From assembly GCF_014639535.1 (NCBI RefSeq), contig NZ_BMGA01000001.1, forward strand, positions 434,001-498,000: 64,000 bases of DNA, read 5' to 3'. Below, piece by piece: positions 53,401-64,000 of this stretch (the stretch's first letter is position 1; the number at the start of each line of letters is the position of its first letter). The DNA comes from Flavobacterium palustre. GTDB lineage: Bacteria; Bacteroidota; Bacteroidia; Flavobacteriales; Flavobacteriaceae. The notes beneath the pieces are model-generated. The model was not told the origin of the DNA. It saw only the letters and a program-made list of their open reading frames with translations, and did not search any database. A program made the translations under genes and the position numbers.

Positions 53401-55634
53401 TCCTGAGCAGCTTGACTACCTCCTGCCAATCCTTTTTTAGTAACTTCATTCCACCTCATCGTTCTGATAAAAGAAATCGTTCCATTTAAATAAGCCGGTA
53501 AAACAGGCACCATCAAATCCTGACTTTCGGCTACATAAACCCTGCTATAACCGGTTCCATTCGAATTAGAAGCAAAGGTTACCATATACCCTTTTTTCAG
53601 TTTAAATGATTTTATATTATTATCAAAAGCACCTAAGTTAGTATTGGGAGTAACTATTTTATATTGCTTAGCATCTCCTCCATAATTTTCTCCCGAAAAC
53701 ACTTCCAAAGGCTGATAATCTGATGAATGAGGAACAACTACTGCTCCGTTTCCATAAGTTGTGACAAATACATTGGCATTATTGCCTGCAGCAACACCGT
53801 TTACTGATATTAATTTCAGATATGAACTAATAACTTCAGATGGTTCAACATTCTCAAAATACACACGGGCATCGGTTGAATTCAAATCTACAGTTGAATT
53901 AATTAAAGGATTATATGCGTTATTTAAATACAAAGAAGCCGATGATTTTAAAACCATTTTTGTTTTGGACAAAGCACCAACATTTAAGTTAGTTGTAGTT
54001 TCTAAACTTTGTGCTGAAGGATCTATAATCTTTTCAGGAGCATAGGCAACATCTTCATAAGTCACCGAATTCACTACCATATCTACAGCTCCAACACTAT
54101 AGTTTTTCCCTATTACAATCTTTGGAACTTGTTCTAATACAACTTTTAAATCTCCGATTCCAAAAAGTGCCTTATCCCCTGTTATCTTAATATAATAAGT
54201 CCCTGCACTTTGAGACTGGAAAGACAAATCTCCCTTTCTCAATTTATTAATAGCTCCTGATGTAAAAATTTTTGTAGCAAGAACAGCTCCCGTAGCATCT
54301 GTTATAGATACTTTTATTTTATCATTAGGAGCTCCATTTGAAATGTAATCATAAATCCACGAAAACTGATAATCTCTCGAAGCCTCTAACTGTACCGGAA
54401 AAGAGTAGGTTGAATTTTCAATAACCGTATTATCCCATCTGATATACATCAATCTTCCTGAATAATTAGAGCCATCCGTTTCGAAAGTATGTCCCGAAGT
54501 AACATCCATATACCTTACACCGCTTGTTGAATTAGCTGTATTAAAAACAGCAGGGTCACTTGAATTAACCCAACCATAATCTGATGGTTTCCCGGCACTA
54601 TTTTCGGCTAGACCATCCCAGTTATTGATTAGATTAGTCGATTTAATTTTGAGATTAGCAATACCAAAAAGAGCATAATCACCCGTTATTGTCAAATAGT
54701 AAGTCCCATCTGACTGAGACACAAAGGTAAAATCGCCTTTTCTCAATTTATTGGCACTACCGGTAACAAATGTTTTTGAAGTTATTGCACCCGTACCATT
54801 AGCCGCAGATGAAATGGACACATTCATTTTAGCTCCGGCAGCAGCATTGGACACATATTCATACAACCATGAAAATTCATACTGCAAACCTTTTTCTAAT
54901 TTTATTGGATAACTGTAAGTAGATGAAGAATAGGCGCTGCCATCCCAACGCATATACATGATGCGTCCTTTGAAAACCGTGCCATCTGATTCATAAGTAT
55001 GCCCCGAAGTCACATCTAAATACCTGACACCACTTGTGGAATTAGCAGTGTTCCAAGGCAGGCTGGCATAGGTATTAGCCCATCCGTAATCAGTAGGCTT
55101 TCCTGAATTATTCCCAACAATTCCGGCCCATCTTCCCAATAAATTATCTGTCCCGTATACAATCGGTTGAGTACCCGCATTAGCATCCGTTACAAAATCA
55201 AGTGTTTTAGACGTTAAATAATGTCCATCCTGATAAATATGCGCTACTCCGTCTTTTACGGCATATCTATACGTTTGTTCTTGTCCGTTATCAACCGAAG
55301 TACTCAGATTACTAATTGAAGACAAGTTGGTTGAATTATTAAAAGTAGTTTTATCTAATGATGTCCTTACTCCAAGTCCCGAAGCATTTTTTAGCTCTAC
55401 ATCCAAACCTCTTCCCTGAGCTGCATTTATTTTGGCTTTGACCTCTAAGGTAAATTCGTTTGGATTAGACAATGGAAACACTACAATGTCTGAGTCCGTA
55501 CTGTTACTAAAAGTTTTAGAACCACTCAAACTTGTGGCTAGTCCTGGTTTAACAGGAAGACTGGGAGCCTGTGCCCGTATTTTGTACACGAAGGCTATTA
55601 AAAATAATAATAAAATTGTGTAATTGTTCCTCAT
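50448..55634 (-). CDS. Giant modular GH128-type glycosidase with T9SS sorting domain
   Basis: A 1728-residue secreted protein. In order: signal peptide (to about IRAQ, 22); LamG-like beta domain (about 30-165); two tandem copies of an unrecognised beta domain (169-332 and 339-500); a spacer (about 505-715); a GH128 (Asl1-like) barrel (about 725-965) with acid/base E796 in GYNEPDR and nucleophile E886 in WITEWNIG. Then FN3-like domains (about 1005-1285) and an F5/8C-like domain (about 1285-1417). Asp-rich MopE-like metal-binding repeats follow (DDDQDGV, DTDKDGFGS, DNDGDGFGAG), then an SprB-like domain and a Cys/His motif CHNGQEICIS...HLNHGDKLGSC. It ends in a type A sorting domain (LFPNPV...) . 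GH128 enzymes cut beta-1,3-glucans; a related beta-1,3-linked glycan is possible here. Confidence 0.88.
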   Translation of the reverse strand: MRNNYTILLLFLIAFVYKIRAQAPSLPVKPGLATSLSGSKTFSNSTDSDIVVFPLSNPNEFTLEVKAKINAAQGRGLDVELKNASGLGVRTSLDKTTFNNSTNLSSISNLSTSVDNGQEQTYRYAVKDGVAHIYQDGHYLTSKTLDFVTDANAGTQPIVYGTDNLLGRWAGIVGNNSGKPTDYGWANTYASLPWNTANSTSGVRYLDVTSGHTYESDGTVFKGRIMYMRWDGSAYSSSTYSYPIKLEKGLQYEFSWLYEYVSNAAAGAKMNVSISSAANGTGAITSKTFVTGSANKLRKGDFTFVSQSDGTYYLTITGDYALFGIANLKIKSTNLINNWDGLAENSAGKPSDYGWVNSSDPAVFNTANSTSGVRYMDVTSGHTFETDGSNYSGRLMYIRWDNTVIENSTYSFPVQLEASRDYQFSWIYDYISNGAPNDKIKVSITDATGAVLATKIFTSGAINKLRKGDLSFQSQSAGTYYIKITGDKALFGIGDLKVVLEQVPKIVIGKNYSVGAVDMVVNSVTYEDVAYAPEKIIDPSAQSLETTTNLNVGALSKTKMVLKSSASLYLNNAYNPLINSTVDLNSTDARVYFENVEPSEVISSYLKLISVNGVAAGNNANVFVTTYGNGAVVVPHSSDYQPLEVFSGENYGGDAKQYKIVTPNTNLGAFDNNIKSFKLKKGYMVTFASNSNGTGYSRVYVAESQDLMVPVLPAYLNGTISFIRTMRWNEVTKKGLAGGSQAAQDALNISWYYNWNTGGNTTPNIEYVPIRQTLYWPDFGPANTKEGYTHFLGYNEPDRPDQSNMTVDQAIGGWPSFMQSGLRLGSPVTSDPFNPWMASFMTEAEKRNYRIDYVVLHCYWYKTAAQWASDLQTIYNKYKRPIWITEWNIGANWTGNNFPDGPTLLTDANATKHKNDLIAVLNVLESADYVERYSIYNWVQDARAMYVTIDDAFKTRNPNWANYAWLQTAPVIAKSGTDNIVLTPAGEYHAKNPSKKAYNPAREYVSVWKPKVETLSYVLSSDYKNITINWTGTNQDLVNKYVLERKLEGETAFSVFYESTDYKIVKIIDQVHSKAEYRIKVVGKDNTETAYSAILIFEQSALAATPANVEGQALSTSIIKLKWSAAEGALSYDVKRSGAVDGIYESIASYVKDTIFEDTNLAENTNYYYKVASQNSGGESENSTPLEVKTLTLQIPNAVSNANLSYGDAKVNLEWDFMYDAHFYIKRATSYSGPFTTIATVESNEYTDMAVENGKIYFYKISAFNSLGEGAESSLLIGKPNQGEKITGTIIGHQGSYQNNGLTIEKAFDGNITTYVDGPTSIGYLGYDFGAGMGANLTAIKYIPRNGFGNRMSGTQIRGSNSDDYLNDYEVLHTITQIPAVNVFTEDKGLATGNYRYIYWYSPNGYGNIAELEFYGTVSEIADDDQDGVTKSNDCNDNDATVHVPMLYYLDTDKDGFGSTVTEMLCTSVAPEGYATNNTDCDDSKLLYADNDGDGFGAGIPVACGVENNDDCDDSNAIQLAASIPDVYAINNAQEKNTIYVGYGSSSLPIKVIPVGGTAPYSYLWSTNQITEAISVSTGGNYNVLITDANGCQTSASININVINVQCGNSGDKVIVCHNGQEICISSSAVQVHLNHGDKLGSCNTTPATIIENVTLFPNPVMTVLNVKVDKVYDGAELELYDILAKKVKWEPLISTMHQMSLGDLNRGVYFLHVKNGKYYTIKSIVKK
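54135..55130 (-). repeat. Tandem duplication of a 160-residue beta domain in the GH128-type gene
   Basis: Codons 169-332 (54639-55130) and 339-500 (54135-54620) encode two clearly homologous domains. Shared blocks are GKP.DYGW, NTANSTSGVRY.DVTSGHT, NKLRKGD and TGD.ALFGI. I do not recognise the family; a carbohydrate-binding module is the likely role. Confidence 0.85.
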
Positions 55635-55710
55635 ACTGAAATCATTTTAAATTATTATATACTCGTTATAAACTCTGCCATGAGAGCAATAAAGTCCTCA
55701 TTAACTGTCC

Positions 55711-55718
55711 AAATTTAC
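55711..55718 (-). promoter_or_regulatory. -7 box of the GH128-type gene promoter
   Basis: Minus-strand TAAATTTG fits TAnnTTTG exactly, 76 bases before the ATG and about 20 bases downstream of the conserved G-run element. Confidence 0.6.
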
Positions 55719-55737
55719 CTTAACAGTTTTGACACTG

Positions 55738-55805
55738 AGGGGGAGATTATAATATTTAAAAAGGGTAGTATTAGTATTTACACAATTAAAACAGCTAATT
55801 TTTAC
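55738..55805 (-). promoter_or_regulatory. Conserved activator element, copy 2 (upstream of the GH128-type gene)
   Basis: Aligns to 50116-50182 over its whole length, including ATTATAATA, AAAAAGGG, TATTAGTATTTAC, AAAACAGCT and ATTTTTA. Its distance to the -7 box agrees within two bases. Confidence 0.65.
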
Positions 55806-55913
55806 ATCATAAATAAATAAAATGCAAATTATCTGACAATACAAAAATTATTTAACTTTTTACCAAACAAGAGTTTCGACTAAACCCCATACTATTGTTT
55901 TTTACACAAAACA

Positions 55914-55951
55914 AAATCGGCTGTATTTCCTAATTGAAACACAGCCGATTT
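55914..55951 (-). terminator. Intrinsic terminator of the GH105 gene
   Basis: A perfect 11-bp stem AAATCGGCTGT/ACAGCCGATTT with a 16-base loop, 19 bases after the stop; the minus strand continues TGTTTTGTG. Confidence 0.8.
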
Positions 55952-55969
55952 ATTTAAGTTTTTATAAAA

Positions 55970-57115
55970 CTATTCCACAAAACGATACATCTCTGATGCT
56001 GCCAATAAAAAAGCCCCCACACCAAAATCGGCTGTAGAGTTTTTATCAACTACTTGTCCGGGAATGGCTTTTTCGCCAATAGGCTGCACATACCCCACGG
56101 CCCCGTTAGCCTGCAATGCAACATTAGTTAAGTAATTCCATGATTTTTCAACCACAGGCAAATAAGTCTTTTTATCCAAAATACCATTATTGATTCCCCA
56201 TAAATAGCCGTAAGTAAAAAAGGCTGTTCCGCTGGTTTCAGGCCCCGGAGCATGTTCCGGATCTAGAATACTTCTGGTCCAATAGCCTTCTTTTTGTTGT
56301 GCTGCCGCCAATGACTTAGCCATGTCTTTATATCGGTTGATGTATTCCTGTCTGTGTTTGGCATTCTTTGGTAAATCCTGAATAATTTTCGCATAACCCG
56401 CAAAAATCCATCCGTCTCCTCTGGCCCAAAAATCTTTTTTACCATTAGCACTTTTGTGTTTAGGATAAATGTATTTTGCATCGCGGAAATACAATTTCTC
56501 CTCATCGTCATACATAATGCTGTTGGCATGACTTAAATAGGAATGCAACTTTTCTAAATACATTTCGTTTCCGGTTACTTTATACAACTTAGTCATTACC
56601 GGCATCACCATATACAAACCGTCAACCCACCACCAATAATCATTGGCAGCAGTACTCATCTGATATTCCATTACTTCCCGGGCACGGGCAATTTTATACG
56701 CCTCTTTTTTTCCTGTAAAATTGTACAGATCAATATAGGTTTGAAAACAAATCTGCCAATCGCCAAACAACACATGCTTATCGGTTTCTCCGTAATTGTA
56801 TTTCCATTCTGATTTATTTTGAGATTTAGCCCCCATCCATTGGTTTTTCTCTGCCCAGGCATTCGAATAATCCAAATATTTTTTGTTTTTGGTAACCTTA
56901 TAGGCTTCCATATTTCCGGTATGATAAGCAGCAACATTCCAGAAAGCATTGCCCAATTCCGAATGCGTTTCCTGCCAATGATTGTTTACCTTATCAATAA
57001 TGGCAACAATCTCTTTTTTAGATTGCTTTATTGCTGTTTCTTTTACTGCGGTACTTTTACAACTAACAACTGTTACAGCAATTATTAGTGCTAAAAGTGT
57101 CTGTTTTAAATTCAT
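55970..57115 (-). CDS. GH105 unsaturated glucuronyl/galacturonyl hydrolase
   Basis: A 381-residue lipoprotein (lipobox ITVVSC, Cys about 19). The (alpha/alpha)6 barrel of GH105 shows FGDWQICFQTY, WWWVDGLYMVMPVM with the usual catalytic-type Asp, FWARGDGWIFAGYAKI, SGTAFFTYGYLWGINNG and a C-terminal FGVGAFLLAASEMY. These enzymes remove the 4,5-unsaturated uronic acid left by polysaccharide lyases, as in rhamnogalacturonan or arabinogalactan breakdown. No lyase is seen in the window. It follows the hybrid regulator gene by 58 bases and has its own terminator. Confidence 0.92.
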   Translation of the reverse strand: MNLKQTLLALIIAVTVVSCKSTAVKETAIKQSKKEIVAIIDKVNNHWQETHSELGNAFWNVAAYHTGNMEAYKVTKNKKYLDYSNAWAEKNQWMGAKSQNKSEWKYNYGETDKHVLFGDWQICFQTYIDLYNFTGKKEAYKIARAREVMEYQMSTAANDYWWWVDGLYMVMPVMTKLYKVTGNEMYLEKLHSYLSHANSIMYDDEEKLYFRDAKYIYPKHKSANGKKDFWARGDGWIFAGYAKIIQDLPKNAKHRQEYINRYKDMAKSLAAAQQKEGYWTRSILDPEHAPGPETSGTAFFTYGYLWGINNGILDKKTYLPVVEKSWNYLTNVALQANGAVGYVQPIGEKAIPGQVVDKNSTADFGVGAFLLAASEMYRFVE

Positions 57116-57173
57116 TGGTTATAGATTAGATTAATAATTTATTATTTTAGATGGTAAATTGGCATGAATAAAA

Positions 57174-60100
57174 TCAGGTTGATTTCCAGAAACTTTCATT
57201 CAATATATATTTGTTATCTTTTACATTTTGATATTTCTTCCTGAATTCAGAAGGATTCATATCATAAAATTGCTGGAATTGCTTTCTAAAATATTTAATA
57301 TCGCCAAAACCAGCCATTGAAGCAGCCTGACTAATCTGCAAATCGGTTGTAATCAACAAGGTCGCTACTTTTCTTAATCGCACATTTCGAGTAAATTCAG
57401 AAACTGATTTACCCGTAATTTTTTTAATTTTTTTATATACCAAAGAATGACTCATCCCTAACTCAATTGCTAAATCCTGAACATTAAAACTTTCAACATC
57501 TAAATTAGCATCAATTACTTCCACTATTTTATCCAGCAGTTTTTTGTCTTCATCAGACAATTTTGGACTTGCGACATTTTTTGTAACCGAATTAAGGAGA
57601 TAATTCTGTTCACTATCACGACGAGTTAAAATTCCATTAATTCGTGCCAGCAAATAATCATTATCGAATGGTTTTGTAATGTAATCGTCCGCTCCTACTT
57701 CGGCTCCTTTCAACTTCACCTCTTCGGAAGTTCCTCCGGTAAGCAATATTATCGGAATGTGTTTTAACTCCTCATCTGATTTTACATGTTTACAGAAAGC
57801 CACACCATTCATATCGCCCATCACCACATCCGAGATAATTAAATCCGGCTGTACTTTCCTGATTATTTCCAATGCCTTTTCTGCACTTTCAGCAGCAGTT
57901 ACACTGTATTTAGGTGCCAATATTTTCTTCAAATAATTTCTTATCTGAGGATTATCATCCACAACTAAAATACTTTTGGCATCTTTTATTAACTCTTCTG
58001 TAATTTCAGATTCTTCATCCTTAGCCAATGTATCTTCCTCTACTTTGTCTTCTAAAAATTCTTCTAAAAACAAGGTTCTGTCACTTAAATCTTCGCGTAT
58101 TTCTATATCTCCAAAATGCTCTTTCCCTAAAAACAGTCTAATTTCAAATGTCGCTCCTCCTTTTTCATTATCAGCACAACTCACCTTCCCATGATGCTGA
58201 TTGACAAATTGTTTCACCAGATAAAGCCCTATACCAAACCCTTTTCGGTTGTTTTTAATATTTTTATTCGACTGATAAAACAGATTAAATATTTTCTCCT
58301 TATCAGCCTCCGGAACTCCTTCTCCATTATCAACAACATTTATAACAACCTCATTACCAATAGAACGCAAATTAACAGAGACTGCTCCATTTTCTTTTTC
58401 GGTAAATTTCAGGGCATTTGAAATCAAATTAAACAAAGCCATCTCAATTTTTTCCCGATCGGCATAAACGTAGATAGTTTCTTCAGAAATACTAAAACTA
58501 TAGTCTATTTTTTTAGTTTTGGCATGATGTACAAAACAGCTAAATACCTCTTTACACAATTCAACAATATCAATTTTTGCAATTTTAAGTTTTCCCGTCT
58601 CAGTTTCTGTTTTTCTAAAAAGCAACAACTGATCTACTAGACTCAATAATCTTCGGGAATTGCTGTACACCATTTCTATTGCCCCGGAATCTATTTGCTG
58701 TTTATCGCCATAAATAATATCTTTCAGCGGATTGATAATCATTGTTAAAGGAGACCGAAACTCATGAGAAATATTGGTAAAAAAGGTTAGTTTTTTTTCA
58801 TTTAACTCTTTTTCCTGTTTAGCCAAATCCTGCGAAAGCTGCACCTCATACTTCAACTGAGCCTGTTTTCTTTGGTATTTATCAACAACATAAATTACAA
58901 AACCAATTCCTAATAAATAGATTAGATAAGCAAACCAGCTTCTATACCAAGGCGGTAAAATAGTAACAGGCAGCGAAATGGTTTTAGAATTCCAAATCCC
59001 TTCTGCATTTGTCGATTTAATCTTTAAAGTATAATTCCCCTCTGTCAATCTGGAATAATTAGCACTTCGGATATTATCAACATAATGCCATTGCGAATCC
59101 CATCCTTCTAAAAAATAAGCATAAGATATTTTTTCAGGCAAGCTATACTCTAATGCAGCAAATTCTATATTCAACATCGACTCATCGTAGGGAAGTTCTA
59201 ATTTATTAATCCCAAATGCTGTCAAACCTGATTCTTCAATAGCTTTATTATTAACTTTAATCGAAGTAATTACCAGTTTAGGAAAAGCATGTATTAAGCT
59301 GTTTACCTTAGTATCAATAATATTAAAACCTTTAATTCCTCCAAAAACAATTTCTCCTGTAGCAAGTTTTAGTGCTGCATTATAGTTAAACTGATTGCTC
59401 TGAAGTCCGTCGGCATCATGATAAGTAGTGATTTTTCCGTTAACCGGATTATATACAAAAATTCCGTTGTAGGTACTGCACCAGTATGCACCCTGATTGT
59501 CGCGAATAATATTTAAAACTGAATTATTCGAAATTCCATTTGCCTGAGTCAGAAATTTTTTTTGAGAAGTTTGAGGATTAAAAATCATCAAACCATCACC
59601 CTCAGTACCAACAAGCATTTTTGTATTAGAAACAGAAACAATAGACCGCACAGGATATTTAATCTCAATTTCCTGACGCTCCAATGTCTTTGGATTGAGT
59701 TTAATTAATTTTGTAAAATTCCCTAACCAAAGATTTCCCAGTGCATCTTGAGCCATCGAAATAATCCCACTGATTTTGGCATCAACATAATCAAACTGAT
59801 CGATAGTTGCATTATAACGATACAATCCCTCTTCGTCCGGAGAGGCAGCCCACAAAACCCCATCTTTACTATGAAAAAGTACCCAGATATTCCTTTGAAC
59901 AATATTGTATTTAAGATTAAAAAGCTGGTATCTTTTAAAACTCCGGGTCTGAGCATTAAAAAGACAAACCCCTCCCCCATAAGTTCCAAACCAGGTTCCT
60001 TTATGGTCTTTTACAATTGTCGAAACGAAATTATTCGTTAACGAATTAGGATTATTGGGATTGTAAGAATAATTGGTGAACACATTATTTTTTCTATCCC

Positions 60101-61319
60101 ATAAACTGGCTCCGGCTCCGTCAGTTCCTATCCAAAGATGATTACTATCTTGTTCACATAAAGACAAAATAAAATCGCTGGGCAAAGTATTTGTTGTTTT
60201 TTCATTTTTAGAAATAGTCGAAAAAGGAGTTTTCTTATTCTCAATTCTGTTCACACCTCCTCTTAATGTACCTATCCAAACCCTGTTTTCACGGTCTAAA
60301 AACAACGAAGAAATAGCATTGCTATTTAACTTTCCGTTATTCAAACCTGTACTTAACAGCGAAAAAGAATCTGAAGTGAAATTATATTTTACAACACCGT
60401 TTCCGTTTGTAGCAATCCAAAGTTCTTTTGAATCGGGCTTATACATTACATCAGCAATAGGATATTGAATTTCCTGATTATTATAAAACCTGTATGTTTT
60501 ATCAACTATATTGTATTTCAGCAAACCTCCTTCAACAGCAACCCATATATTTGAGAATCCATCATAAAAAACACAACCTCCACTTAAAACACCCGCAAAT
60601 GCTATCGTTATTTTTTTTGTATTTGGCTTCAGCATTACAAGTCCGGCTCCCTGAACAAAACCCCATAATGTCCCTGATCTATCAAAATCAATACCCTGAA
60701 CATGATAATCCCACTGTAATTTTCCGTTTACATAAAGCGGAATTGGAGTAATTTCACCTCCTTTTTCAGAACAATAAAGCAATCCTCTGCCAGCTGTGGC
60801 GATATACATTTTGCCTCGATAATCCTTAATATCATTTATAGCAATATCAATTAATTCATTCTTAGCTGTTTTAGGATTCTGGCAGCGTCTTGTGCTAAAA
60901 CGATTGGTTGAATAGCTATAAATACTCAAACCGGTTTTTGTACCAATCCAAATCTCATTTTGATTACCACAAATAGTTACAACTCTGTTATTGATTAATG
61001 AATTTACATCATTAGGCTCGTTTCTGTAATTAGTAAAACTATATCCGTCATACCTACTTATTCCGTCATAAGTACCAAACCACATTAAGCCCCGTTTGTC
61101 TTTATAAACAGAAGTCACAGCATTATTAGCCAATCCGTTTTCGATTCCTAAATAGCCAATATCGTATTTTTCCTGATTGTAATTTGGCACAGGCAGCCCT
61201 TTTACAGCTTGCGATTGAGCTGTAAAACAAACTAATAACAACAAAAACAGTAGCAATCTATCTCTCAAAATATTCGGTTCTTTTGGGATTAAGCAAAAAA
61301 ATTTCAATCTAATTCTCAT
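57174..61319 (-). CDS. Hybrid two-component system (HTCS) sensor-regulator
   Basis: A 1381-residue single-chain sensor. In order: N-terminal signal/anchor (about 18-36); two seven-bladed sensor propellers made of Reg_prop repeats (about 55-680, for example LMWFGTYDGISRYDG and NRVWIGTLRGGVNRI); Y_Y_Y domain (about 715-785); one membrane segment (about 794-813). In the cytoplasm: HisKA with H852 (NISHEFRSPL), HATPase (NGEGVPE, GFGIGLYLV), receiver with D1164 (IISDVVMGDM) and K1216, then an AraC helix-turn-helix (about 1275-1365). HTCS proteins bind an oligosaccharide in the periplasm and activate adjacent PUL operons. Likely targets are the susC and GH128-type promoters, which share a long element. 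Confidence 0.96.
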   Translation of the reverse strand: MRIRLKFFCLIPKEPNILRDRLLLFLLLLVCFTAQSQAVKGLPVPNYNQEKYDIGYLGIENGLANNAVTSVYKDKRGLMWFGTYDGISRYDGYSFTNYRNEPNDVNSLINNRVVTICGNQNEIWIGTKTGLSIYSYSTNRFSTRRCQNPKTAKNELIDIAINDIKDYRGKMYIATAGRGLLYCSEKGGEITPIPLYVNGKLQWDYHVQGIDFDRSGTLWGFVQGAGLVMLKPNTKKITIAFAGVLSGGCVFYDGFSNIWVAVEGGLLKYNIVDKTYRFYNNQEIQYPIADVMYKPDSKELWIATNGNGVVKYNFTSDSFSLLSTGLNNGKLNSNAISSLFLDRENRVWIGTLRGGVNRIENKKTPFSTISKNEKTTNTLPSDFILSLCEQDSNHLWIGTDGAGASLWDRKNNVFTNYSYNPNNPNSLTNNFVSTIVKDHKGTWFGTYGGGVCLFNAQTRSFKRYQLFNLKYNIVQRNIWVLFHSKDGVLWAASPDEEGLYRYNATIDQFDYVDAKISGIISMAQDALGNLWLGNFTKLIKLNPKTLERQEIEIKYPVRSIVSVSNTKMLVGTEGDGLMIFNPQTSQKKFLTQANGISNNSVLNIIRDNQGAYWCSTYNGIFVYNPVNGKITTYHDADGLQSNQFNYNAALKLATGEIVFGGIKGFNIIDTKVNSLIHAFPKLVITSIKVNNKAIEESGLTAFGINKLELPYDESMLNIEFAALEYSLPEKISYAYFLEGWDSQWHYVDNIRSANYSRLTEGNYTLKIKSTNAEGIWNSKTISLPVTILPPWYRSWFAYLIYLLGIGFVIYVVDKYQRKQAQLKYEVQLSQDLAKQEKELNEKKLTFFTNISHEFRSPLTMIINPLKDIIYGDKQQIDSGAIEMVYSNSRRLLSLVDQLLLFRKTETETGKLKIAKIDIVELCKEVFSCFVHHAKTKKIDYSFSISEETIYVYADREKIEMALFNLISNALKFTEKENGAVSVNLRSIGNEVVINVVDNGEGVPEADKEKIFNLFYQSNKNIKNNRKGFGIGLYLVKQFVNQHHGKVSCADNEKGGATFEIRLFLGKEHFGDIEIREDLSDRTLFLEEFLEDKVEEDTLAKDEESEITEELIKDAKSILVVDDNPQIRNYLKKILAPKYSVTAAESAEKALEIIRKVQPDLIISDVVMGDMNGVAFCKHVKSDEELKHIPIILLTGGTSEEVKLKGAEVGADDYITKPFDNDYLLARINGILTRRDSEQNYLLNSVTKNVASPKLSDEDKKLLDKIVEVIDANLDVESFNVQDLAIELGMSHSLVYKKIKKITGKSVSEFTRNVRLRKVATLLITTDLQISQAASMAGFGDIKYFRKQFQQFYDMNPSEFRKKYQNVKDNKYILNESFWKST

Positions 61320-61491
61320 TCTTTTGCCTGATTTTATAAAACGCCTAAAATAACTAAGACTTGGCTAACAATGAATAAAAAATCAAATTATTCTAATAAA
61401 AATGCTCCAGAATGTTATAAGCTCTAAAATTAGAAAAACCCATGAATAAACATCATAGGTTTTCCTAAAGAAACACACAAAAACCACTTAC
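61320..61491. other. Intergenic region between HTCS and GH2
   Basis: About 170 AT-rich bases with no open frame, clear hairpin or exact -7 box. Confidence 0.4.

Positions 61492-64000
<2,509 letters not shown>

Noticed and set aside
55738..55760. G-rich stretches as possible quadruplexes or riboswitch parts
   Set aside because: There is only one G-run of five or more in each promoter copy; four runs are needed and no aptamer-like pairing is seen.

Overview
The window is AT-rich DNA typical of a free-living Bacteroidetes, most likely a Flavobacterium or close relative. The evidence is two SusC/SusD pairs, a hybrid two-component regulator, a type IX secretion (T9SS) sorting domain, lipoboxes in many secreted proteins, and promoters of the form TAnnTTTG. 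No rRNA, tRNA or CRISPR array is visible. Nearly everything serves capture, breakdown and use of plant-type glycans, and almost all genes lie on the minus strand.

Region 1 (1-19923) is a first polysaccharide utilization locus (PUL). From its divergent promoter leftwards it encodes SusC, SusD, a surface glycan-binding lipoprotein, GH31, GH97, GH39, GH3, GH42 and, cut by the window edge, a sialate-O-acetylesterase-like esterase. A Nudix-like transcription factor with a degenerate catalytic box is divergent from susC. A GPH-family sugar symporter lies convergent to it. The set looks built to trim oligosaccharides carrying alpha-xylosyl/glucosyl, beta-glucosyl, beta-galactosyl and acetyl groups; no endo-acting backbone enzyme is present in the window. 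The susC promoter carries a palindrome abutting its -7 box.

Region 2 (about 20100-23400) is a housekeeping island: a small secreted protein, umuC followed by umuD (error-prone polymerase, reversed order) and a small outer-membrane barrel.

Region 3 (23653-35903) holds a complete Leloir galactose operon (galM-galK-galT-galE plus a sodium/sugar symporter). Upstream of it is a GH78 rhamnosidase-GH2 beta-galactosidase operon. The two operons share a promoter element at identical spacing from the -7 box.

Region 4 (36087-64000) is a second PUL: a DUF2927-like lipoprotein, DUF4488-like protein, HExxH lipoprotein, GH43 of the exo-beta-1,3-galactanase type, GH16, two binding lipoproteins, SusD, SusC, a 1728-residue T9SS-exported GH128-type enzyme, GH105, a hybrid two-component regulator and a GH2 beta-galactosidase cut by the right edge. 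A long conserved promoter element precedes both susC and the GH128 gene and is the best candidate target of the regulator. GH43 galactanase-like, GH16, GH105, GH78 and two GH2 enzymes beside galactose catabolism suggest an arabinogalactan-like, galactose-rich substrate; GH128 and GH16 would also allow a beta-1,3-glucan.
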